In this document: one piece after another, positions 47,640 through 60,502 of the stretch
Layout: the number at the start of each line of letters is the position of its first letter
How positions within the stretch are numbered: position 1 is the first letter of the stretch
Assembly: GCA_016808115.1 (NCBI GenBank)
Contig: JAEQBH010004570.1
Location: 115,813-179,812 of the forward strand
Origin: Tetrastigma voinierianum
Taxonomy: Eukaryota > Streptophyta > Magnoliopsida > Vitales > Vitaceae
Length of the DNA: 64,000 bases
Direction: 5' to 3'
Made by a program: the position numbers and the translations under genes
The notes under the pieces: model-generated
Databases searched by the model: none
What the model was told of the DNA's origin: nothing
The model's input: the letters and a program-made list of their open reading frames with translations, nothing else

Positions 47640-50600
47640 GGGGAATCTAACTCGATTTGCATTTACATATGCACCACTTTGGATGTTTTAAGAGAGGTAT
47701 GCAAGCAAGCCTGCAAGGAAAGTGTTAGAGAGTTGATAGATTAGGAAAGTTTGATATTAAAAAGGCATATGAACTACGGACTTTTTGCTACTGGGTAATT
47801 GCTGACAAGATCTACAAATAATGTGTCTCTCCATATCACCCAAAACCCACTCCTTCATCTCTTGTAGCCCTTCTCGTTTTTTCATTCCTTCAAGCTTTCT
47901 CCCTTCCAAACCTTCAAAAATACAACCTTAACTAAGTGGAGGTGTACGCCTTTGGCGACTACGGCGAGAACTAAGTAGGAGGGGGGAACCATTCAAGAAG
48001 GATTAATGGTGGATTTTTTGGCAAGAGGAGGGGATCGCTGAGGCGACTTAGCAAAGGAAGGGTAAGGAAGTCGAGGATAGTAGCGCTGCAAATTCAGCGA
48101 ATTTAGGTTTCTCGAGATCGTGGGCTTTGAGCCTCGGGATTATTGACTCATGTGGCGTATGTTGAACAACCGTAATAAAGGACTCCAAATGGACAAACGC
48201 CTGTCCAGTGCAAACGGAGCTACAAGGAAGTCAGGAAGACGATAAACTATGGCAGGCAAAGAAGTGGGAAAAGTGTAAACAGAGACAAGGGGAATCTTTT
48301 GCTAAAGTTAGGATGAAGATCAAAATTTTATCGTGGAATGTGAGAGGGGTGAATAATCCTGAAAAGAGAAAAGTTATTAAATAGTTCATCAGGGATCAAC
48401 GGGTGGACCTGGTTTGCCTGTAGGAAACAAAAGTTCAAGATATGACCCTTAGGATGACTACAGAGCCTAAAATGAGATTTTCGGGGACCGGGGTACAATG
48501 ATGCTTCCTGGTCTACTGGAGGCATCCTGTTGTTTTGGGATAAGAGAAACTTGGAGGTCATCGAGACGGTGAGGGGGGTCTTCTCCGTCTCTTGTTCATT
48601 TCGAAATGTGGAGGATGGTTTTCAAGGGATCTTCACTGGTGTTTATGGTCTAGTGCTGGCCAATTTAAAGGAAGATCTATGGGAGGAATTGGGGTCGGTG
48701 AGAGGTTTATGGTCAGGACCGTGGTGTATTGGAGGTGATTTTAATGCTTCCATCTCACCCAATGAAAGCAATAAGGGTGGAAGAGTTACTCAAGCTATGC
48801 GTCGTTTCGTTGTTGTTCTTGATGACCTAGGGGTGAGGGACTTGCCTCTGCAATGAGGTCTTTTTATTTCGAGTGGTGGCAAAGAATGGCTGTGATGCCC
48901 AGATTACGGTGTTCTTAGTTTCGCGGATCGGGAGTTATTTGTTGTGGTGACCCAAAGTACTCCTCCTGTAATCGAGATCGACCACTTCCCTATTCTCTTA
49001 GATGGAGGAGGTATCAGATTAGGCCCTCCCCCTTCTAGTTTGAAACTATGTAGCTGAAATATGAAGGTTTTAAAGATCTCCTTAAAGGGTGGTGGCAAAG
49101 GTTAAGCTTTCAAGTTTCTGCAAGTTTCATCCCGTCGGTGCTTCGAAGGCAAGTCAAGGTGGGAATAAGGAGGTTTTTGGCAATGTGGACTTAGAAAGGC
49201 CGAGGGCCCATACAAGAGTGGGATCGGGATAAATTTGAGAAGGAGAGGGAGCTTCCTTAGAGTGGTCTGGAGAGGAGAGAGCAAATGCTAGGGATGGACT
49301 ACAAAAGGTGGTCTTGTTGTGAGGAGGTATCCCGGAGACAAAAGTCAAGAGCGCGGGCTAAAGAGGGGTGGAAACACCGATTCTTCCATAAAATGGCCAA
49401 CTCGTATAGAAATGCAATAAACAAAATTAAAATTAATGGCAGTTGGCTCACAAAGGATAATGCCATTCAGAAAGGGAATGTGACGATGAGCAGGTCTCCT
49501 CACGGTCGGACGGCATCCTCGTTTCTAATATCCCCTCGAGGTTCGCAGGGAACCGAGGATGCCGGCAAATTTCAGCGTTTTGAGGAAGAAAACTTTGCAA
49601 ATCATTGTCGGGCTCAATGGTGTGAGAAGGCCTCGGGCGATGGTTTCTATCGCCTCGGTCTTTGCATTGAGTTTGCTAAGGATGACGTGACGAATTTCTT
49701 TTAAGGAGTTCTACAAGGAGAAGTGCATGTTCAGGGAGAGAAGCTTAAATCCCTCTCGTGTTGATTCCCAAAAAGAAAAAATGCAGAGGGATATCAAGGA
49801 TTACAGCCCATTAGTCTCGCAGAGGACCGTATAAGATCCTTGCCAAGGTCCCGCTAATAGCCGAGAAGGGTTATCGAAATTCCCATCCCAAAACGCTTCG
49901 TGGGAAGGAAGGCAAACTCTTGATGCCGCCTAATCGCGACGAGGCTATGGACTCCATGTTGAGAAGGAATGATGGCTGGGTGGCTTATGTTGTGACATTT
50001 AAAAGGCTTACCACCATTTAAATTAGGAGTTTGTGCTTGAGGTAACGAGGAGAAAGGGTTTCAAGCAAAGATGGCTGTGCTGGATCTCGTGCATCTATAG
50101 CTTCTTTCAACTTAATCAATGGCTTCACATTTTTTCCGGGGCGCGAGGTCTCAGGGGACCCTACCCTTGTATCTCTCTGTCTTGGGAATGGATATTTTAA
50201 TCCGTTTAATAAACAAGGCCGTGGAAGGGAACTTCTTTGTCTGCACGTAAGATCAAGGTGTAGGGAGGAAGGAATGGAGTTGTCACACCTACCGCGTCGA
50301 TGATACTTAATTGTTCTATAAAGATAATTCGACCACGCCTGCTCGGTGAATCTGATGTGGTTCTGAGGCCCTCCTGGGCTGAAAATCAATTGGGGCAAAA
50401 GCAAGATTTTCCTATAGAGTGGAGGAGAATGTCGAGGCTTTGACGGCGATCCGGGGTTGTGTGCCGGGTCGCAGCCGATTTGCTTCCCTACCTCGTGATT
50501 CGGGCCTCCCTTGGGGGGGCCCCGAAAGACAAGTCGGTCGATTTCCGGGGATCCCATCGAGGAAAGGTTTAGAGGAGATCGCCACTGAAGCTCACATTCC

Positions 50601-51940
50601 AAAGGGGGAAGGGTTGGCACTTATTCGAAGCACCCCACAACCTTCCTATCTACTTCATGTCTCTTTTCCTAGATCTCGGTGTCCTGTGTGCAAAAGTATC
50701 GGTAAAAATTCAAAGGCACTTTCGGGGGAAGAACCCGAGAAAAAGCCCCATTTAGCGGCGGGCCATGGCTCGTATAGATAAAAAGGTCAAGGCTCAGCCG
50801 AGGCGTTTACACAAGCCAACAGCCTCGTTTTAGTGGATTCGCAAGCCGCAAAACTAAAGGAATTCTTTGTGGAGGGAGGCTATTAGAAGAAAGTTTGGGG
50901 AAACGCAAGGGGGACAGGTACTCGGGAGGTGAATGGTTTAGACACAAAGCCTGTGGAAAGAAATTAGGAAAGGCTAGAGGTCATTCAAATTTGTGATCGT
51001 GATGGTAGAGATAAGTTTTAAGGATGTCTCGTGAGGAGGCTTTGCGGTGTAGCTCCTAACTTTGTTTAACTTTGCAGTCCGAAAAGATGCTTTGATCAGG
51101 GAGGTTTGGGACACATCGAATGAAGGCAGATGGACCCCTCGGTTTAGTAGGCCTTTTAATGATTGAGAATTGACAAAGGTGGAGAATTTTCTGCTTATGA
51201 TTCAACCTTGGAGTGTGGTCTCAAATAGGGAAGACAAGCTAGTCTTAGTGGTAATCTTCCGCTTTTATCTGAAGCTTTTGTATGAGGCGTCAATCTCACC
51301 GCAATTTGAGCTGTCTTTTTCCGCTTTATCGCCTTAGTCCCCATAAAGGTGGGCCCTTTGTCGAAGGTCTTGGGAAAGGTGATGACTCGATCAACTCAAA
51401 AAGAGAGGAAGAATTTTAGCCAATGTATGCCACCTCGTGAGGAGGAGGAACCCTAAACCATCTTCTCAGACATCGCCCGGCTTTAATGTCTGGGAGCCTA
51501 TTTCGCTAATGCAGGTTCTCGCTGGTCTTTACTTTCTCTCACCACAGTCCTACTTGTCGCAAATGAACCAAAGTGGGCAAGAAGCTTAAGCAGCGTAGAG
51601 AGAATTCTCCTCTTTGTTTCATTTTATTAACATGCACATGAGAGGGTCAGAATACTCGATAATGAGGCCGCATATATAGATAAAGAATTCTTTCATTTTT
51701 AATTTTTTGCCCTAGTCTAATGTGTCTGGGGACAGAGACAGGAGTTTATTGGAATTTCTAACATGGATGGGGTATAGATGAATCTTTGGTCATGGGTTCT
51801 CCTATATTTTTTCGGGTCCTCTTTTCTGGTCAGCGCGCCCCTTTGTATACTCCCAGTGTACTTTTGGGTAGCTTAGTTGTTTTTTGTGATTAATACATGT
51901 TATTTTTATCCATCAAAAAATAAATAAAAATTCATTCATT
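47640..51940 (+). mobile_element. L1-type LINE remnant in intron 1 of the ankyrin gene
   Basis: ATG at 48313 opens the endonuclease domain: KILSWNVRGVNNPEKR, then DLVCL-ETKVQD, FTGVYGLVLAN (48645), GGDFNASIS (48733) and RDLPLQ (48837). The RT domain is degraded across 49730-50700, with PKK..AEGY..L.PISL (49768), an FADD-like YRVDDT (50290) and LALIRSTPQPSYLL near 50610. The 3' end is an A-rich tail near 51910-51935. The orientation is opposite to the host gene. The 5' boundary is uncertain; 47640-48312 has no clear domain and may be a decayed ORF1 or host intron. Confidence 0.85.
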
Positions 51941-52149
51941 CATCACTCAAAGAATCCCAACAATTTCTCTTCACCCACTAAATCCTTATTCTTCTTCATC
52001 TTCTTTCAAGAGCATCTCAAGTCTGCCAGTTGTAAGAGCCACACATCTGATGTTGTGTAAAGAATAAGGATTCAATCCCCAAATTCGCATCTGACTTCTT
52101 CCAAGTTTGTTCTCGCCAAGGAAGACTCGAACAAACTCGGGCCATACAA

Positions 52150-52475
52150 CTCCAAGTTTTTAACACAATTTCTATCGAATAGTAACTATCGTTGCTTAAG
52201 ATCTAGTCAAACTTGAAGAGTATCAAGTCCATGTTTCTAATACAATTTCTATATATGTTGAACTTAACAATTGTTAAGTTAACATTTGAATAAACTTGAA
52301 GGGTGTCAAGTCTAGGTTTCTGAAATTACGCTCTATATTACGTCGGACTTAACTATCATTGCTGCATTTAAACAAATTTTGAAGAGAATTAAATTTAGGT
52401 TTGTAAGATGTGAGCTATTTAGATCGGATTCTAACCATCGCAGTTATATTCAACAAACTCGTATCAAATATCGAC
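52150..52475 (+). repeat. Degenerate tandem repeat, about 80-bp unit, four copies
   Basis: CAAGTCCATGTTTCTAATAC-like starts recur near 52152, 52226, 52308 and 52390. Each is followed by AATTTCTAT...GACTTAACTATCATTG-like sequence and TTGAAGAGTATCAAGT at the unit end. Confidence 0.7.
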
Positions 52476-52839
52476 TTAACTATTGTAATAGCAGCCTATT
52501 TAGTATCAAATCTAAAAGTTATAATCAGGAAAGAGAAGAGCCAAAATCGTGGGAGAAAGAAATAAGGAAGGAAAATAAAGGGAAATGAAAGTTCGAGCGA
52601 CCGCTTTCTTCATTTAACTTCTTTCGATGGTTGTAAATAATCGTGAAAGAGAGACTCGAAAAGAAAACAATCCGGGTGAACAAGAGCTACAATCTGTGGG
52701 AGAAAAATTAGGAAAGGTAAAATGGAGGGAAAATGTTAGAGCGAAATGAAAGTGAGCTGGGTATAGTGGTTGAGGGGTAAATTTGTCCAAATGATGTGCT
52801 TAAACAAAAGGGGTTAGATTTGTAAATATCTTTCCCTTT

Positions 52840-53554
52840 GGCCCCGTTTAGTGGTGAGCGTTTGTACCAAAAATTATAGATTGACCCATTTGTAAGATCA
52901 ATTTACCAAACCTGTAGCTGATCGGGAAGAGCGGATCACCAATCCACTAGTTTCAAACGCAGCTTAGGAGCAACGCTTTTCAAATAGAGGGATCGTATAT
53001 ATAGAGTTGAAAGCATAAGTTTGCCCCAAAGTCGCAATAATTACTACCTACCATAAGTTCTCACAAAACTCTACAAGAGCTTACTAGCCAATTGCCTCAT
53101 CTTCAATAATTAATATCTAATTACTATGAAGAAATTTACATTAAGAATATGCCATATTTATCACTAATTTACATAAAAGAAAATTGTTCACAACTCTATT
53201 GATAAATTAATCGCAATATTTAATCTATCGGATTACATTTATTATTTTGCAAATTTGTGACTCAAGAAATTTGTATATTTTAAATTTTTAAAATGACTAA
53301 TCTAATACTGTTTTAATTCTTCAATAGTATACCTTATTTCCAATAAACTCAGGTTATAAATCTAAATTATTAATAAAACAATATTCAACAATTGTGTCAA
53401 TGTCCTTATTTGCTATTTTACACAATTAAGTAGCTATCAAGCTAAATTTTACAAAACACATTTATACAAACAACTAATCAGCTGTTGGAATCAGTTAACA
53501 ACAAACAGCTAATGGTAGGTAAAAGCTATCAGCTAGTTGCCAAACAGAACCTTG
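52840..53554 (+). mobile_element. hAT-like MITE in intron 1 of the ankyrin gene
   Basis: Left terminus GGCCCCGTTTAGTGG; right terminus, read inward, (CAA)GGTTCTGTTTGGCAAC. The heptamer TCCCTTT lies on both sides (52833-52839 and 53555-53561). There is no coding capacity in about 715 bases of AT-rich interior. The exact end base is uncertain by about three positions. Confidence 0.7.
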
Positions 53555-54010
53555 TCCCTTTAAACTGTTATCCCTTTTCGATACTAAACAATACATTAAG
53601 CATCTCAAAGTAAAATGCAATCAGTCTCCACTGTTATGGATGAACAATATCACATATGTCGCTCAATTATTGGGCTCTACAATTTTTGTTTTAATCCTTT
53701 CAGCAAGCTTTTCCAGGGAAAGACGGTTTCAGAACATGATAAAGGAAACCCTAGGTTTGATTCATATAATATAAAAACATATAAAAATGCACTACATCAA
53801 TTGGGGAAAGAAAAGGAAAAGTAAAAAAAAAACAAAGAGCCAAACCTAGGGCACGGCGAGAAGGCGTCCACATCGCCGAGCCTGCGGCAAAGGCGAGGTC
53901 CCGGAGGTGGGCATGTTTCAACCATTTCCTGGATTTAACTCCTCAAAGAGCACTTCTTCGTTTTCATCGTCTTCCTCCATCAGACCATTGCGCCGCCCTG
54001 GAACTGCCAT

Positions 54011-57000
54011 CCCTTTAAGCAACGATGGAGAAAAAGGGGGATACTCCTTGTCGCTCTGTGCGTGTTTATATGAAAATATTTATTTTAAAATCTTTATACG
54101 AAAGGGAGATTTTTGTTCTAGGAATTAAAATGAATTAATTCTTATTTTCTCTCTCTTTTTTTTTCTTTTTTTCTTTTTACATTAATACATATTTTGTTAT
54201 AATTAAGAAAATTCATGCATTCAGATTAGATTAGATATATTTGTAAAGCCATGAATGAAATAAAATAAAGAGCAAAATCCAAAAGAAAAGAAATACAAAT
54301 TTTAAAATAAAATTAATAAATAATTTTTATTTATTACTTTAAATTAATTTAATTTATGTACCATCGAATGCGCGATAGCTTACTGCTTTTACGATCCATT
54401 CCAACTCAGATAAAATTAATCTGAGTTAGTGTAGTGTTTAAAGACATTTTCTGCATATTGATTGCTCACGACATCACTGTCAAACAAAAATAATAATTTA
54501 TATTAAGTTTGATCGAATTATTTAAAAATATTTAAGCATTTTGATTACTTTAAATTAATAAATATTAATTTTAATTTTTACTTTAAGTATTTTTTTCAAA
54601 CTTAAAAGACAAATAAATAATTGAATTAAATAATTCCATGAAAATCATATTCTAAAGTGTTATATCTACAAAGTGCATGCATCATATTGTCCATACCTTG
54701 GGGTCTTCAAAATGCATCTGCCGCTTGAGCCCAGTCCAAGTTCAGCAGGCTGGTTTCAATTCTCTGCTCGCTTTGGGGCCATTCAATACGCTCGCTTGTG
54801 CCTACCCCGATGGGCTCGCCCGACCTGATACAGCCGCACCCAACATAAGCTCGTCCCAGCTCAGCCCATACCACCTTGTGCACACTGAGCAGTTCCATAT
54901 TCATTATTATTTTAAATACATTAATGTGTTTTATTTATAATATATGTATTTCAGAATGTTTTTATTATATGTTTCAACATACGTATTAATGAATGATACA
55001 TTCAATTTTAAATAAGAAGAAGGGGGTTAAAATTAAAAAAAAATAGTAATAATTATTGGGTTTGTTAAACCCGCCTATCCTGGCCCATCAAGACAACCCG
55101 TCTACTCGCCTAGTACAAGGTTCGTGTGTTGGGCCACAAACCTTAAAAAAATACAAAGCTTGATTCGACCTGTTGACTGATCAACTGACATATAGGCCTG
55201 ACTCGAATTAGGCCATGGGCCTCATTTCTTATGGCTGAACAACTTGGTCTATTGAAGACCCCTAGTCCATACCATGAGAAGTAATTTTTTATATTGATAA
55301 ATTATTCTAAAAAATAGTTATTATAATAGATGAAAGTTAAGAATCATTCAAAATATTGTGCAATAAATGAAACATGTTATGAAATGAAAATGAACAGTTG
55401 AAAAAGTTACATGTAAAATAAGGATATGAGACATAAGGAAGGATAGAAGATACGTAATGAAATAGAACAACAAAAAAAGCTTATGATCATACAACCTCAT
55501 ATAAGTTTAAAAAGTTATATTACTTTTTTTTCTATTTTAATGGTATAATAGAAGACTAAATTATAGCTTGATTAAAAAAAGAGACTAAATTATATTATAA
55601 TCTTAATAAATTTATTTACATGGCCATATTTATAGGTGGTAATTTAATAAATTGCCGCTAACCCGATTCACCCTTTAATTAGTTTAACCGATTATTAATT
55701 TATCGCCTTACCCATCAATTTTGTTTCTTTATAAAGTAATTTGATCCAATCCATTCGGAATTAGGGTCGAATTATGTTGCTATTTTATTAGCCAAATTTG
55801 ACTAGATTTGATTTCGGCCGTGCTAACCTGCCCACCTAGATTATCACCTCTAGTTATATATACTTTATATTTACCTTTTACACAACATATACATTCAACT
55901 TTAATACTACAAAGTCCTCTCAATTTTTTTTGAAAAATCCAAGGAGAGGGAAACAAAAGGACGATTGTAAAAAGAATTATAATAAAAGAAAGTTGTGTGA
56001 ATTAATAAAAATGTGTTTAAAAAAGTAATGCATGATAAAAAAAAAATGTATCACACAGGATGGATGAAGATAAATTATATAGGAGAAAGAAATAGAAATA
56101 CGTACGTGAAATATGGGTTATTTCAAACTCAATGACTCTCACTAATGATACATATACAGACACAATTGATCAATCGTGTGAAACTCTCTCATATTTTATT
56201 TTGAACTATGATAAGCATTGTTTATTGTCTTTCAGCATAATATTTTATTAAAATATTTATAAATAAAAATTTAATATAATAATTTTAATAAAATAAAATG
56301 TGAAGTAACTTGGGAATGGAAATTGAGATGAAAGAAAGTCATCGTCGTGACACTAAGCATTTAATTAGAACATTATCCAAAGCACTGCAAATAAGCTGTC
56401 ATGGTATTTAGCACATCAACCTTACTGAATAAATCAATTGTATATTTGAAGAAACTTACATGCATTACAATAATTTCCTTTGAATTAGTCGAGACATGAG
56501 AGGGTGATAGGCAAGTATGAAACATCTACTCAAACTAGTAACAACAAGATTAAAGATGTAAATTTTTATAATGAGGTGTAGATAAGAAGTGAGGGGGCTG
56601 ATGTGGTTTAGACATGTAACTGATACATGTGCCATTGTCAATGACCCCCATATCTCTCTATAAGTTAGGTATACAACCACTATAATATCACATGGCATTT
56701 CCAATACCACTAAACGTCCTCATTATTCTCCTTTCATTCTCAAGTTTACACTTCCATGATAGTAAACCCAAATTAATTGCTTAGAATGCGAAGCTAGCTA
56801 GCAACAACACAAAAGGCAACCAAGGTATAACCTTATAGGTTTCTTTATCACCTTCGATATTCCCTTTTGTGATGGATTATCTTCTACTTTATGGAGTATG
56901 TTGGTTTCTTCACTTCTCAAGACATGTGAAAATGTGTTAAGGCAACATTTACCAAGTTAACAATGATTATCGATTTTGAAATTGCCTGCCCACCACAACC

Positions 57001-58487
57001 ATCATCCATGACTCTAGTAAAGCTTAGACAAAGGGGAATATCATGAGCACCATATTTATGTGGTTTAGTTCTAGATTATTCTATCAACCATTAGTTCATA
57101 AGTTCACTTGCTTTTCTTATCCATGTAAGCGATAAAAATGTGCCGGATCATGTATGTTGGGTATTAGTACCATCTTAGATATGACACGATTTAAGGCTTA
57201 TTACAGGAATTTAAGATTTGTTAAATAGTTTATCAAATATTTGTTACTAAGAGACTTGACATTGTTTTAGGCTTTTGTTGATAAATTTTTAAATAAATTG
57301 AAATGAGATTGATAACACGGTAGAATTATTTTAACAAAAAGAAAAAAAAAAAGAACCCAAATTGGTAATTCACATGGTGGGGACTGAGAAAGGAATTCAC
57401 TGTAAGTGACATATTTTTGACAAGCGATGAGTTAGCCTGTGCGCATGTCCGATCCTCTGAGTCCCGTTTAGAATCAACTTCAAATTCATCTCGAAGGAGA
57501 CAAAAACATGACTTATAATACTCTGGTTGGCCTGATCTTGCGTATCTTGAATATGACACGGTCTTAAATGGAAAAAGAACTATTTAATTTCCGTGTGGAC
57601 TTGGCATATGCCTTTTTTCCCCACAAATCATTCGGGCATGAAATATAAAAATAAAAACTAAGACCTTGAATCACAGTGTGTCCATGTCGATTCAACTGCC
57701 TTTGATATTGTTATCTGGAAGAGCTGATATTTTTGGACAAAAACAAAGGAGATCAAATTGCGTGAGCCATTCCCATAACAAACCTAATAACCTAAAGATG
57801 CGTGTAATATCAAAATTTACATCCTATATGGGATTGATAAATTGTAGTGAGTAAACCTGAGGCGCAAAGTTGTGGCACCATGGCTACACTCAGTAGTGAT
57901 AGAGGGGCAAGTACGCAGGCACGTGCACGCGGATGTACGTGACTTCATTAGAAATGGAAGAGTATATATATTATATATTATATGATAGGAAATTACAGGT
58001 TGGATCCATAAAAGAAGGTAGTTATCTACTTACTACCAATGGGGCAGTTATCTACTTACTACTGGCTGGCTGTTCGTTTATTTTTATTTATTTATTTATT
58101 TTATTTTAGTCATTTTAATGAAAATGACAGACAGACAGACACGGACTGAATGGAGAGCTTGGGCTTTCTTGCAGATGAAACAACGGGGACACCTAATCCT
58201 TGGGTTGTGGTGGTGGTGGTGGCAAACTTATTCATTTTTTCACAAAGACAAAAACAAGGAATAAATGTGTTTATCAACTTTTTGTGAATCAAATGGAACC
58301 GTCAACGCAAGCCAATTAGCTGGAAAACAAATTGATCAAAGCTGTAAATGAAATAAAATAAAAGAAAATAATGGATAATCATGAAACTGTATAGTGAAAT
58401 ATAATAATGTCAGATAATCTTACAGTTGTTTCCATTGAGAGACAAATTCCTGGAAGATAGGGGAGGGGGGTTGTTGTTGCAGCCTAG
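54011..58487. other. AT-rich intergenic region upstream of the ankyrin gene
   Basis: No gene recognised. Two GC-richer islands (54690-54895 and 55055-55275) with GGCCC-rich text look like decayed MITEs. T-runs and A-runs are common. A direct repeat GTAGTTATCTACTTACTAC / GCAGTTATCTACTTACTAC lies at about 58017-58062. Confidence 0.6.
55633..55853 (+). mobile_element. Short MITE-like element
   Basis: TAGGTGGTAATTT at the left and its imperfect inverse (TAGAGGTGATAATCT read inward) at the right enclose about 220 bases without coding. No clear target duplication. Confidence 0.5.
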
Positions 58488-59307
58488 CTAGTAATGGCAA
58501 TCAACCAAATGAGAGGCGGAGAACACGAGAGTTTGTCCTTTTGGGACGAAAGGGAATTTGGAGTCGCGGTGATCAGTCTTCCTGGGGCTAAAGATTAAGA
58601 TCCAATTGCAGTATGTTTCTTCTGGTTTCTTGGCTTCTTGATTCAGGAATGCTGGCGACCATGGCAGGGGCTGACGCTGCTCCAGCCGCCGCATGTGACC
58701 CCCAAGGTTTGGCGGATGAGAATTCAGCGCCACAAACGGAGCACTCATGAACCTGATTTGTTGATAGTACTTAATAGGACCCCTGTTTGGTATTTGCAGG
58801 AAAAGGGCAGTGCTGGTATGATGAATCGATATTTTCTTTCCTCCATTGTAGCCCAAGTCCGCTTCTCTTCCGCGACCGCCTTAGGTCTCTTATGACTGGC
58901 TCTGTGTCCTCCAAGAGCTTGGAATGAAGGAAAGCATCTATCACACGTTTTACACTGATAAGCGTAGAAGCCGGCGGCCTGGCAGCTGTAGCGGAGGCCG
59001 GCTCGGTTACTTTCCGGCTATGGCCTTGTCAATAGGAATCAAACAATTGGCCATGTCCTCCTCTTCTTCCGTGCTTTCGTCGACGAATTCTTGATCAGTG
59101 GAGGTGTTTGGTGATGTAGTCGTCGTTCACCAACCCCACCAAACGAATAATCACTGACTCTTCCACCACCTTCACCTTCTGCACCGTTCGATGAACTGCA
59201 AATCATAGTTAAGGCAAGTGGAGACGACAGCCGTAGACGCTTCGTGCGCTTGCCCTTGATGATATGTGTCGATCATTAGACCCCATCACTTCTTCTTGAA
59301 CTTCCAT
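58488..59307 (-). pseudogene. ZAT-type C2H2 zinc-finger repressor, intronless, frames disturbed
   Basis: ATG at 59307 starts MEVQEEVMGSNDRH, and the nuclear-localisation-like KGKRTKR follows in the next frame. STEEEEDMANCL is read in a third frame. Finger 1 is YQCKTC...FPSFQALGGHRASH (about 58880-58960). Finger 2 starts HECSVCGAEFSS (about 58730), but its QALGGH helix is out of frame (GGHMRR in the neighbouring frame). The EAR repression motif LDLNL lies near 58590, and the C-terminus LVFSASHLVDCHY ends at the TAG 58488-58490. Plant ZAT proteins are stress-responsive nuclear repressors of about 200-270 residues. At least four frame changes are needed while residues stay conserved, so assembly error is as likely as pseudogenisation. 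Confidence 0.85.
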
Positions 59308-59416
59308 AGATCCTGGAAACCAACCGCCAGAAAACAAAAGAAAAGAAATGCAGAGAGAGAAAGGAGAGAGGAGAGAGAGAAGAAACGTGATGAAGAAAGC
59401 AAGGTGAGAGTGGGGG

Positions 59417-59426
59417 TTATTATATA
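59417..59426 (-). promoter_or_regulatory. TATA box of the ZAT-type gene
   Basis: CTATATAATA on the minus strand lies about 110 bases upstream of the ATG at 59307. A CT-rich leader (TTTCTCTCTCTCC type) lies between, as in many plant intronless stress genes. Confidence 0.6.
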
Positions 59427-60449
59427 GGGGTGGGGAGGGGAGTGTTAAAGTGGGAGTAGAAGAATGGAGCGCCCCAAGTGAACAGTAACCGTGAATTTTT
59501 TTCATCGCAAATTCCACCTGAAGTTATATATAGGTAAAAAGGGTTAAACTATAAAAACTGGTTTTTGTTGAGAAACGAGTTTGATATAGATTACATTTTA
59601 TTTCTTTGAAATTTGTGTTTTTCAAAAAAATTTAATTTATAAATAAATTTTAAGTAGATAAAATTATTATCTAACAATATAAACTCGTTTAAGATAAAAA
59701 ACTAGCTTTTTTTATAATTTAACCTAACTAAAATTAAAAATGGGTATTTAGAGTTAGAGGTAGAGATGCATTTTAAGTATGAGGAGGTCAGGGAACGAGT
59801 GAGATTCGGTTGCCTTTCAAGCAAACCCATTACTTTTTTCCAACGATTCTTTATGCAGGATTGGATTGCAAGCCTGGAACCACAGAATTTGCGCTTCACC
59901 CTCTAATTTCTTTTCTTCCTTCCCCCTTTATTTTCCCTTATTTATTTTTTCTACATACTGTCACACTTTTAATTAATTCTCAATTAAATACAGCTTTAAA
60001 TAAATAAAATCAAAGGTTTAGTTACACAGCTAGCATCTAGGTAATGGCCTTAGACGGACGCTTACTCAAGCTATACTGATCATGTGCAGTTGACCCACCT
60101 AACCCATGGTTCACTTGTTGGATGAGCCACAGCCTAGGAAATGATGCCGCTTCCATATACGATCCACCATTTTTGATTAATATCTTATTGTCTATGGTCT
60201 ACCTAATCATTGTCTGAAAGCCTCGAAACAATCCCACCATCCTCTATCACACCTGAAATTGCTATTTCATTAAACCTTTGTCGACTCGACTGTCGACTGT
60301 CGACTAGAGTGAACTCTTAATGTGAAAACAATCAAATTGTCGTTAACGTTAGCTAAAAAATAACATATATTATTATAAATTCTTTGCCTTGTGACTTGTA
60401 CTTGGAATTACTTGTAGAGTGCTACATTCTTGTACCTAGTGTAGTGTGC

Positions 60450-60450
<1 letters not shown>

Positions 60451-60499
<49 letters not shown>
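60451..60499. repeat. (TA)n microsatellite
   Basis: Long perfect TA dinucleotide run. Confidence 0.95.

Positions 60500-60502
<3 letters not shown>

Larger units (their letters stand above)
46236..54010 (-). pseudogene. Small ankyrin-repeat protein gene, five exons, frames disturbed
   Basis: Minus-strand exons are 53846-54010 (ATG at 54010, MAVPGRRNGLMEEDDENEE, later HLRDLAFAA and LGDVDAF), 46945-47030 (TLASIDEP, then LTCLYGFLPC), 46686-46860 (LLLERGAS, KDEDGAIPLHDACAGGFTEI, ECVKRMLESVDVEGDT), 46422-46513 (PLHHAARGEHVSVIR, VHGASPTKENIYGK) and 46236-46337 (IASELADMDTEAKRILEVAV to TAG). Three to four ankyrin repeats (PLHHAARGEH type) form the body, a family of about 210-240 residues. All junctions have GT/AG sites. 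Exons 1-4 each need one- or two-base frame changes while the amino-acid text stays conserved. Ankyrin repeats mediate protein binding; the partner is unknown. Intron 1 holds a LINE and a MITE. Confidence 0.85.

Noticed and set aside
50018..50620. 200-codon minus-strand open frame
   Set aside because: It is antisense to the LINE reverse transcriptase, whose plus-strand text (LALIRSTP and others) is recognisable.
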